9,061 nt of DNA from Kiritimatiellia bacterium (GTDB lineage Bacteria > Verrucomicrobiota > Kiritimatiellia > SLAD01). Below are positions 1 through 6,800 of the stretch, piece after piece. Numbering within the stretch: the stretch's first letter is position 1; each line of letters starts with the position of its first letter. The notes under the pieces were generated by a model. That model was not told the origin of the DNA, made no database searches, and saw nothing but the letters and a program-made list of their open reading frames with translations. The stretch covers positions 1-9,061 of the forward strand of contig SKXR01000194.1 in NCBI GenBank assembly GCA_007128275.1. Direction: 5' to 3'. A program made the position numbers and the translations under genes.

Positions 1-97
1 CCAGGCAGGGCGGTGTGACGGCGACATCGCCGTACCCCGATGATGATCAAGACGGGCAAGCTTGTTTTTGCCGCTACGTCACTGTCCCTGCCTTCTA
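1..97. other. Window edge without a supported gene; small hairpin at 18-33
   Basis: No start codon with a convincing ribosome binding site and no recognisable protein was found here. Three plus-strand frames run in from the window edge and stop at 16-18, 41-43 and 96-98. Any of them could be the end of an upstream gene, and the sequence cannot decide between them. Positions 18-33 form a perfect 7-bp stem (acggcga / tcgccgt) with a 2-base centre. No run of T follows it, so it is not a classic terminator. Confidence 0.3.
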
Positions 98-125
98 AAA
101 ATCGAAAATCGGCAATCGACAATCC
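98..125. repeat. Degenerate 7-bp tandem repeat beside the tRNA 3' end
   Basis: Four consecutive 7-bp units read aaaatcg, aaaatcg, gcaatcg and acaatcc. The array ends 2 bp from the encoded CCA of the minus-strand tRNA-Arg. Read in the tRNA direction it becomes GATT-rich with a T-rich far end, so it could contribute to transcription termination, but there is no strong stem. It resembles the short tandem heptamer arrays seen between genes in some bacteria; that comparison is from general knowledge and was not searched. Confidence 0.6.
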
Positions 126-127
126 CC

Positions 128-204
128 TGGTGCCCTCGGCGTGGTTCGAACACGCGGCCTCCGGATTAGGAATCCGGCGCTCTGTCCAGCTGAGCTACGA
201 GGGC
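128..204 (-). tRNA. tRNA-Arg (anticodon CCT), CCA encoded
   Basis: The minus strand folds into a complete cloverleaf. The acceptor stem is GCCCTCG / CGAGGGC, the D stem GCTC / GAGC, the anticodon stem CCGGA / TCCGG with loop TTCCTAA, and the T stem GCGTG / CACGC with loop TTCGAAC. All stems are fully paired. The anticodon CCT reads the rare arginine codon AGG. The discriminator base is A and the CCA end is encoded at 130-128. The gene diverges from hisB. A plus-strand reading frame that starts at 40 and runs through it into hisB is therefore not a real amino-terminal extension of hisB. Confidence 0.97.
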
Positions 205-233
205 GGGAAGACAGGTTCTAGGTTGACGGTTAT

Positions 234-261
234 AGGGTATCGTAGGCTTTGTCGCTGTCAA
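234..261 (-). promoter_or_regulatory. Candidate promoter of the tRNA-Arg gene
   Basis: On the minus strand a perfect TTGACA (261-256) stands upstream of the tRNA. At 16-bp spacing the -10 position reads TACCCT (239-234), a weak match that keeps the key first A and last T. A better hexamer, TATAAC (234-229), lies at 21-bp spacing, which is too far for a usual sigma-70 promoter. The location, 25-50 bp upstream of the tRNA 5' end, is suitable. The -35 box is clear and the -10 box is not. Confidence 0.4.
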
Positions 262-270
262 TCATTGCTA

Positions 271-298
271 TTGACGATGTGCGGTGACCACGTATGCT
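271..298 (+). promoter_or_regulatory. Candidate promoter of hisB giving a near-leaderless mRNA
   Basis: TTGACG (271-276, 5 of 6 to consensus) and TATGCT (293-298, 4 of 6) are separated by 16 bp. Transcription would begin near 305, only about 2 bases before the chosen hisB ATG at 307. This fits the absence of any Shine-Dalgarno sequence before that ATG. The -35 box is one half of a perfect inverted repeat (gtcaat at 257-262, attgac at 270-275); the other half is the -35 box of the opposing tRNA promoter. Confidence 0.45.
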
Positions 299-306
299 TT
301 GACCTC

Positions 307-897
307 ATGAGTAACCGCATCGCCAAAATGGACCGTAAAACCACGGAAACGCAGATCAGCGGACGGCTGAATCTTGATGGGTCCGGGAACTACACGATTG
401 AAACCGGCATCCCGTTTCTTAATCACATGCTCGAGCTCCTGACCAAGCATGCCCTGTTCGATTGCACCCTTCAGGCCAACGGCGATCTCGCCGTCGATTA
501 TCATCACACGGTGGAAGACGTCGGGATCGTGCTGGGCAAGGCTTTGTCGGACGCGTTGGGCGACCGAAAGGGCATCGCGCGGTACGGCTATAGCCTTCTC
601 CCGATGGACGACGCCATGGCGCAGGTGGCCGTGGACCTCGGCGGGCGCCCATTTCTGGTCTACAAGATTGCGAACCGGAAGAAGAAGATTCGCGATTTCG
701 ACCTGCACATCCTTGAACACTTTTTCCGGTCGTTCTGCGACCAGGCCCGGATGAACCTGCACATCGTGCAGCCGTACGGCGACGACGTGCACCATGCCTA
801 CGAAGCCGTCTTCAAAGGCGTGGCGCGCGCCCTCTACATGGCCTGCGCGCGGGACCCGCGCGTAAAAGGCGTCCCCACCAGCAAGGGGAAGATGTAG
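307..897 (+). CDS. hisB: Imidazoleglycerol-phosphate dehydratase
   Basis: This enzyme (196 aa, the normal length for a monofunctional IGP dehydratase) removes water from imidazole glycerol phosphate to give imidazole acetol phosphate, the sixth step of histidine synthesis, in the cytoplasm. The manganese-binding family motifs are present: FLNHML (His40), DYHHTVED (His66, His67, Glu70), LEHFF (His138) and DVHHAYE (His162, His163, Glu166). The usual carboxy end, DPRVKGVPTSKG, is also there. There is no HAD phosphatase domain, so it is not the bifunctional enterobacterial form. ATG 307 was chosen because RIAKMDRKTTETQI matches the family amino end; ATG 328 would cut into it, and the extension to 40 runs through a tRNA gene. 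No Shine-Dalgarno is visible. It is the first gene of the his cluster. Confidence 0.95.
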   Translation: MSNRIAKMDRKTTETQISGRLNLDGSGNYTIETGIPFLNHMLELLTKHALFDCTLQANGDLAVDYHHTVEDVGIVLGKALSDALGDRKGIARYGYSLLPMDDAMAQVAVDLGGRPFLVYKIANRKKKIRDFDLHILEHFFRSFCDQARMNLHIVQPYGDDVHHAYEAVFKGVARALYMACARDPRVKGVPTSKGKM

Positions 898-904
898 AGA
901 AGAG

Positions 905-967
905 AGTGTTCAGTGTTCAGTATTCAGAAATATTGAAGCGAACACTGAACACTGAATACTGAATACT
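905..967. repeat. Inverted array of 7-bp units between hisB and hisH
   Basis: The left arm has three units (agtgttc twice, then agtattc; 905-925). The right arm has four units of their complements (gaacact twice, then gaatact twice; 940-967). A 14-base loop (926-939) separates the arms. Facing units pair perfectly or with one A/C mismatch or G/U wobble, so the mRNA could form a hairpin of about 21 bp. The array ends 8 bp before the hisH ATG and takes up most of the 78-bp gap. There is no T run, so it is not a classic terminator. It may affect mRNA stability or hisH translation, but that is inference. Confidence 0.8.
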
Positions 968-975
968 TCTTCCGC

Positions 976-1596
976 ATGAACCGCATCGGCATCATAGACT
1001 ATGGCATGGGCAATCTCGGCAGCGTGACCAACGCCTGTCGCTTCCTGAATCTGCCTGCGGAAGTCGTCGCTTCTCCCGACCGGATAAGTGACTGCGATGC
1101 GCTTATCCTGCCGGGGGTGGGCGCGTTCGGCGATTGCATGGCCCATCTGCGCGATCACGGTTTCGTGGAGCCGGTGCTCGCATGGATTGCGGAAGACCGT
1201 CCGTTCCTCGGCATCTGCCTCGGGCTCCAGGTCCTATTCGCGGGCAGCGAAGAGTCGCCGGATGCGGCGGGACTCGGCGTGTTCCCCGGGATCGTCAAAC
1301 GGTTCCGGTTGCCGCCCGAATACAAGGTGCCGCTCATCGGCTGGAGCCGTGTGCGCGAGAAAGCGCCCGCGTGTCCGTTGTTCAACGGGATTCCGGACGA
1401 TAGCTACTACTATTTCGTGCACTCCTATTATGCGGACGCCGCGTCCGAAGAGTATGCGGCGGGCGTGACGAGCTACGGGGTGGACTACGCCTCCGCCATC
1501 TGGCGCGGACGCTTGATGGCCGTACAGTTTCACCCGGAAAAGAGTCAGAAACTCGGACTGAACATGTTGAGCAACTTTGCGGAAGGGGTGTCATGA
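976..1596 (+). CDS. hisH: Imidazole glycerol phosphate synthase, glutamine amidotransferase subunit
   Basis: HisH hydrolyses glutamine and channels ammonia to HisF, which makes imidazole glycerol phosphate and AICAR from PRFAR. The 206-aa protein is a typical class I glutaminase: YGMGNLGSV at the amino end, the oxyanion loop PGVGAFG (46-52), the nucleophile Cys81 in GICLGLQ, and His186 and Glu188 in QFHPEKS complete the triad. FVHSYY (147-152) is also characteristic. The reading frame begins at ATG 976, 8 bp after a palindromic repeat, with no clear Shine-Dalgarno. It overlaps hisA by 4 bp (ATGA), which suggests translational coupling. The partner gene hisF is not next to it. Confidence 0.96.
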   Translation: MNRIGIIDYGMGNLGSVTNACRFLNLPAEVVASPDRISDCDALILPGVGAFGDCMAHLRDHGFVEPVLAWIAEDRPFLGICLGLQVLFAGSEESPDAAGLGVFPGIVKRFRLPPEYKVPLIGWSRVREKAPACPLFNGIPDDSYYYFVHSYYADAASEEYAAGVTSYGVDYASAIWRGRLMAVQFHPEKSQKLGLNMLSNFAEGVS

Positions 1597-2318
1597 CCAT
1601 ATCCATTCTACCGGCCATTGATTTGAAGGACGGGAAATGTGTCCGCCTGCGGCAGGGGAAAGCCGAAGACGTGACCGTTTATGCATCGGATCCCGTGGAG
1701 ATGGCGCTCCAATGGGAAAAAGAGGGCGGCGACTATTTGCATGTGGTCGATCTCGACGGCGCGTTCGAAGGGCGTCCCGTACATGGAGAAGTGATCGGAC
1801 GTATCGCAAAAGCCTTGTCGATACCGGTCGAAGTCGGCGGCGGGTTGCGGACGGACGAAGACATCGAGCACATTCTGGGCTTGGGCGTGGACCGTGTGAT
1901 TCTCGGGACGCGCGCCTGCGACTCTCCCGAAACGCTGGAGAAACTGGTCCAGCGGTACGGCGCGCGATTGGCGGTGGGCATCGACGCGCGTGACGGGATG
2001 GTCCAGGTCAAGGGGTGGACGGAGACCACGGGTTCCAAGGCGACGGAACTGGGCGCGCGCATGAGCGCGATGGGGGTGAAAACCATCATCTACACCGATA
2101 CCGCGCGCGACGGCATGTTGCACGGGGTCAATGCGGACGCCATGGCCGCCATATGCGACGCCGTGGAAAGCAACGTCATCGCCTCCGGCGGCGTAAGTTC
2201 GGTGGAGGATATCAAAACGCTTACCGCGCTGGGCAAACCGAATCTCACCGGCGCCATCGTCGGCAAGGCGTTGTACGAGAACCGGGTTACGATTGCGGAA
2301 TTGAAGGCAATAGGTTAA
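1593..2318 (+). CDS. hisA: ProFAR isomerase (phosphoribosylformimino-AICAR-P isomerase)
   Basis: HisA converts ProFAR to PRFAR by an Amadori rearrangement in histidine synthesis; its product is the substrate of HisH-HisF. The 241-aa protein is a full-length (beta/alpha)8 barrel. Asp10 in LPAIDLKDGKCVRL and Asp131 in VGIDARDG are the expected acid-base pair. The phosphate-binding loops are GGGLRTDED (82-90) and SGGVSS (198-203), and YTDTARDGM (167-175) is typical of HisA. The start overlaps the hisH stop by 4 bp and has a good ribosome site, GGAAGGGG (1581-1588), 4 bases before the ATG. The TAA stop lies inside the outer end of the palindrome that follows. The bifunctional PriA of actinobacteria is an alternative on fold alone, but the separate his genes make HisA the better call. 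Confidence 0.95.
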   Translation: MTISILPAIDLKDGKCVRLRQGKAEDVTVYASDPVEMALQWEKEGGDYLHVVDLDGAFEGRPVHGEVIGRIAKALSIPVEVGGGLRTDEDIEHILGLGVDRVILGTRACDSPETLEKLVQRYGARLAVGIDARDGMVQVKGWTETTGSKATELGARMSAMGVKTIIYTDTARDGMLHGVNADAMAAICDAVESNVIASGGVSSVEDIKTLTALGKPNLTGAIVGKALYENRVTIAELKAIG

Positions 2319-2414
2319 CCGCAAAGTGCGCAAAGAGCGCAAAGATGAAAATGAGCGGGAAGGAATCTTCCCATTCTAAAGAATCTTTGCGTACTTGGCG
2401 TCCTTTGCGGTTAA
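2315..2414. repeat. 100-bp palindromic intergenic element with 32-bp arms
   Basis: The left arm (2315-2346) and the complement of the right arm (2383-2414) agree at 27 of 32 positions, including the outer 12 (ttaaccgcaaag) and the inner 9. Each arm is itself built of three 9-bp units of the form ccgcaaagn. The centre carries a second, perfect hairpin, gggaag-gaat-cttccc (2357-2372). The outer ttaa supplies the stop codon of hisA. Translation of such elements gives phrases like FALFAHFAVN that I have seen in spurious short proteins from many bacteria, which suggests a widespread repeat family; this was not searched. It may end or stabilise the his mRNA. Confidence 0.85.
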
Positions 2415-2451
2415 TACATGATTTCGAAAAGAGACGAGGAACGAGAATATA

Positions 2452-3738
2452 ATGAAACTTGATTATCAGGAAACGACATTGCCGAACAAGGTGACCGTGT
2501 TGTCGGCGCGCATGCCGCAGGTGCGGAGCGTGGCGTGCGGCATTTGGGTCGGCGTTGGCGGTCGCTACGAAAGCGCGCGTCAATCCGGCGCCAGCCATTT
2601 CATTGAGCACCTGCTTTTCAAGGGCACTCCCAAGCGGTCGGCCCGCGCCATATCGCAGGCCATCGAAGGGCGAGGCGGCTATTTCAACGCCTTCACGCAG
2701 GAGGAGGCCACGTGCTATTATTCGCGAATCAGCGCCAAGCACGCCTGGAAGACCTTGGACGTACTCGCCGACATGTACCTCAACCCGCGCTTCGCGCCTT
2801 CCGACATCAATAAGGAACGGGGCGTCATCATCGAAGAAATCATGATGTACCGGGATCAGCCGCACCAGTTGGTACAGGATTTTCTCGGGGAACTGATCTG
2901 GACGGATCATCCCGTGGGCCGGCCTTTGATCGGGACGCCGGAGAACATCGCCCGAATGACCCGCGACGAAATTCTGGCGTTCAAGGACCGGAAGTATACC
3001 GGCGGGAATACGCGGGTGGCATTTGCCGGTATGGTGAATCACGAGGAATGTGTGGAAAAGGTGGGCGAGATGTTCGGCGCGCTGAAGAAACGACCAGCGC
3101 CGCGCTACAAGCCGGTGGACAAGGATACGCGGCAGCGCACCCTGCATGTGCACAAGAAAGAGGTTGAGCAGACCCATCTGGCGCTTGGTTTCCGCCTCTT
3201 CGGACGGCACGATCCGCGTCGCTTTGTCCTGAAACTCTTGAGTGTGATTCTCGGCGAGAACATGAGTTCACGTCTGTTTCAGGTGGTCCGCGAGAAACAC
3301 GGCATGGCCTATTCGGTGCACAGCAGCATGCACATGTTCGAGGAGACCGGCGCGCTGGTGGTGAGCGCGGGCTTGGAACGCGCGCGCACGGACAAGGCCT
3401 TACAACTGATCTTCGGGGAGTTCGCGCGCATGATGGACCGTCCCGCAGCGGCGCGCGAACTGAAGCGCGCGAAAGACTATGCGATCGGCCAATTGGAAAT
3501 CGGCCTCGAGAGCACGATCAATCAGATGATGTGGATCGGCGAAAACAATCTCTCGTACCGGCGCTTGATTCAGCCTGACGAAGTCATGCAGCGAATTCAG
3601 GAAGTGACCGCGGAAGACATCCAACAATTGGCCCGAAGCATATTCAAGACCAAGCGGACCAGCGTCGCGATGGTGACCCCGAACGAGCCCGGCCCGCAGG
3701 AAAAGCAGATCGACCGCGCCATGGCCCTGTTGCGATAG
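2452..3738 (+). CDS. M16 family zinc metallopeptidase (processing-peptidase type)
   Basis: This 428-aa protein has the inverted zinc motif of M16 peptidases, HFIEH (His49, catalytic Glu52, His53), with the third ligand Glu129 in ERGVIIEEI 76 residues further on. The second half keeps the inactive-repeat signature with the substrate-binding Arg-Tyr pair, SSRLFQVVREKHGMAYSV (Arg274, Tyr287). The size fits the single-chain bacterial relatives of mitochondrial processing peptidase (the YmxG group), not the double-length pitrilysins. No signal peptide is visible, so the protein is probably cytoplasmic; its substrates are unknown. A weak GAGGA (2436-2440) lies 11 bases before ATG 2452. It stands alone, separated from the his genes by the 100-bp palindrome and from the amidase by 111 bp in which I see no clear terminator. 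Confidence 0.93.
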   Translation: MKLDYQETTLPNKVTVLSARMPQVRSVACGIWVGVGGRYESARQSGASHFIEHLLFKGTPKRSARAISQAIEGRGGYFNAFTQEEATCYYSRISAKHAWKTLDVLADMYLNPRFAPSDINKERGVIIEEIMMYRDQPHQLVQDFLGELIWTDHPVGRPLIGTPENIARMTRDEILAFKDRKYTGGNTRVAFAGMVNHEECVEKVGEMFGALKKRPAPRYKPVDKDTRQRTLHVHKKEVEQTHLALGFRLFGRHDPRRFVLKLLSVILGENMSSRLFQVVREKHGMAYSVHSSMHMFEETGALVVSAGLERARTDKALQLIFGEFARMMDRPAAARELKRAKDYAIGQLEIGLESTINQMMWIGENNLSYRRLIQPDEVMQRIQEVTAEDIQQLARSIFKTKRTSVAMVTPNEPGPQEKQIDRAMALLR

Positions 3739-3837
3739 TTTGGGCCGATCCTTTCTTTTGTCCCGGTTCGACGAATTCCGCCTATCCATGCCGCCCCGAA
3801 AGGGCTATACATGACGGTTACCAAATGGTCGACACAC

Positions 3838-3843
3838 GAGGAG
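3838..3843 (+). promoter_or_regulatory. Ribosome binding site that selects GTG 3850
   Basis: GAGGAG stands 6 bases before GTG 3850 and is the strongest Shine-Dalgarno in the window. It makes GTG 3850 the likely start of the large amidase instead of ATG 3811, which lies upstream of it, has no such site and would put 13 hydrophilic residues in front of the signal peptide. Confidence 0.85.
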
Positions 3844-3849
3844 TTCGCG

Positions 3850-6800
3850 GTGGCGAAACGTCTTTTGATTTGTGGCATACTCTGCGCCCTCTCCGGGGGG
3901 CTTTGGCCGGGGCCCGCCGATGCTTGTGATATGCACGGCGAGCTTGATCAGAGCGTCAACTACACCGTCCAAGAGTCCGATCGCGAATGGCGCGAACCGG
4001 ATCAGCGCCTTGACGTGCGAGTCGTCGGTCGAACGGAACCGTCTGGTGTCGTGGTCTTTTCGTCGCACATGCAATGGATTCTGCGTGATCCGGGAACCAG
4101 CGCGCATTTCTATGGAGTCGGCGCGGGCGGATCGCGCTTTGTTGCCGTTGGCGCGGGCGGCATGATCCATACCTCGACCAATGGCGTTTCCTGGCCTGCT
4201 ACGGCAAGCGGCGTGTCGGACCTCCTGTTGAATGTCAGCGGAGACGGTTCCGGCTTTGTCGTCGTCGGTGACGGCGGTCGTATCCTAACGTCGCCCGACG
4301 GGTTGACGTGGACTCTGCGTACGTCTCCGACCACGCAATTGTTGAGGGGCATCGCCTACGGCAACGGCATATACGTCGCCTGTGGAGCGGACGGAACGAT
4401 TCTCCGTTCGACGGATGGCGTGACGTGGAATGCGGTTACATCGGGCACAAGCGAGGTCCTTCAAGGAGTGGCTTATGGCGGAGGCCAATTCGTGGTCGTG
4501 GGTGCAAGCGGCGTGCTTTTGACCTCGCCGGACGGCGCCGCGTGGACGCCGCGTTCGTCCGGAACGGGGGCATGGTTGCTAGACGTCGTCCACGGTAACG
4601 GCTTGTACATCGCCGTAGGCTTGGGCGGGGTCATGCGCACTTCCGTCGACGGTGTGACCTGGACGGCCGGAAACTCCGCCACATCGGAACACCTTTACCG
4701 CGTGTCCTATGACGATGGTCAGTTTGTGGCGGTGGGTGCGAACGGGACGATTCTGTCTTCTTCAGACGGAACCACGTGGGAGGCCGAATCGTCGGGGGTG
4801 GCTACGGATGTGCGCGGAGTGATTCCGAAAGACGGGGTGTTCGCCGCTGTGGGTTTCGAGGGCCGCATCCTGACGCGCCACCCCATCGAGGATGATCCTT
4901 TGCCGGGGGACATCGACACGCCCGCAACTCAGCCCGTCGGCGCCTTGAGTAATATTGTGATCTTTACCAGTGCGGGTCACGGCTTCACCTACATGGAAAG
5001 CGGTGACCACTGGCGCACACAGCGCCCCTTGCTGCACGGCATGGTCGAGGATATGGGGACCGTGGATCAGATGAACCTGTTCGCCGAATATGCATTTCGC
5101 GCGGGGGCGACCGTCGTCCCGTTCCGTCCGTTGGGTTATCAGACCCATGAAGTGGTATTGGACAACGGCGATCCCGGTGTAACCTTTGGCGGGATTTGGC
5201 ATGATAGCGTATCGCCGATCTATTATGGCAATCCGGATGAGTTGCCCTATCGCTATGCCTACATCAACGCCACGGGCACGACCTCATGGGTCGTCTTCCG
5301 TCCGAACATCCCGGAAGCGGGGTTCTACCCGGTATACGCGTGGACCCGTCATGGATCGGACCGCGTTCGCCAGCTCTATCGGGTTTATCATTCGGGCGGG
5401 GTGACGGATGTGCGGATCAACCATCGCCGGGTTGGTAACGGCTGGGTTTGGCTGGGCACGTATCATTTTGACGCGGGCACCGCCGGCAGTGTGAATATCT
5501 CCAATTATGCGCCGGGCGAGAATCCCGGCTCCCATGTAATCATCGCCGATGCCATTCGTTTCGGTAATGGGATGGGCGATGTCCCGCGCGGCGCCGCCGG
5601 CATTTCCGGATTCGAGCGCGAGCTGGAAGCCTCGCGCTATTGGGTGCAACGCATGGTCGGGCAGGGCATGTCATCGGCCCTGTATGACAACCCCAGCTTA
5701 AGCGATCAGAACGATAACGTCGGCGCGCCCGCCCGCATGGCCGCTGAAATGAATCGGGAGACCGACGGCGGGTTCTGGGATCGGATCTATGTCGGTTTCC
5801 ATTCGAATGCGGACGGCGGCGCAGGGACGGCGCGCGGCCCCATGGGCCTATGGGATACGCGCGGGACCACGCAGAAGCAGGAACTTCAGCAGGAATACGG
5901 CAACCTCATGGCGAATGAGATGCACGCGGACATGACCTGGGCGGCTGGAGCAGGATATTTCCTGGATTCCTACGCCAACAACTCCGCGAACTTGTACGGA
6001 TCCGCATACGGTGAGATTTACGGGACAATCAATGACCAGATGAATTCGACGATCATCGAAACACTCTTTCACAACAATCAGACCGATGCGAACCTCCTGA
6101 AGGATCCTGTCGCCCGCCGGGTGATGGCGCGTTCCTCCTACAAGGCCATCGTAAAGCATCTGAATGCGCACAATGCCGCCGTGCCCGTTGTTCTGCTGCC
6201 TGATCCGCCGACGGCCATCAGCGTGGTGAACTCGGGCCCGGGCGCGTTGACACTGCGCTGGACGCCGCCTCTCGCCATCCCGGCGTCGGGCGATCCGCCA
6301 ACCGGTTACGTCATCTACCGCTCGTCGAACGGTTATGGATTCGGCAATCCGGTCGAAGTGGCCGGGGGCGCGACGACACACGCGACGTTGACCAACATGG
6401 CCGTTGGGGAAACGGTCTATTTTCATGTGGTGGCAAAAAACAGCGGCGGCGAATCGTTGCCCTCAACGGTAGTCGGCGCGCGGGTGGCCCCGAACGGTCA
6501 GGCGCGGCATCTTGTGGTCAATGGATTCGAGCGAAACGACCGAACGCAAACTCCCGTACGCTATTTTGCGCACGCGCTGAACGGCAACGTCGCGCTCGTC
6601 CGTCCGCGGCGCATCAACGCCTTTGACTACGTCATCCAACACGGCGAAGCACTGGCGCAGGCGGGTCGGTACTTCGATTCATGCGATAACACGGCGTTGC
6701 AGTCGTCGGAGGTGGAACTCACCGATTACTTTGCCGCCTATTGGATTCTCGGCCGCGAATCGACGCGAAACGAAACCTTCAACAGCGCCGAGCAGGGGTT

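Noticed and set aside
40..306. Amino-terminal extension of hisB from ATG 40
   Set aside because: It reads through a complete tRNA-Arg gene on the other strand and adds 89 residues with no family similarity; the family amino end begins at 307.
905..967. CRISPR-like array
   Set aside because: The units are 7 bp, contiguous and inverted, with no spacers, and no cas genes are present.
2287..3210. 307-codon open frame on the minus strand over the M16 gene
   Set aside because: It is antisense to the conserved M16 motifs, and its end is a translation of the palindromic repeat, so it is a shadow frame.
3767..3811. Promoter for the amidase with TATACA at 3806-3811
   Set aside because: The -10-like hexamer is good and would give a reasonable leader, but no -35 box lies at a usable distance.
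3811..3849. ATG 3811 as the start of the large amidase
   Set aside because: There is no Shine-Dalgarno before it. The GAGGAG at 3838-3843 lies downstream of it and 6 bases before GTG 3850, where the protein begins directly with a normal signal peptide.
3889..3927. Lipoprotein signal at the amidase signal peptide (ADAC)
   Set aside because: A Cys follows ADA, but Asp at -2 and Ala at -3 do not fit a usual lipobox; a signal peptidase I site is more likely.
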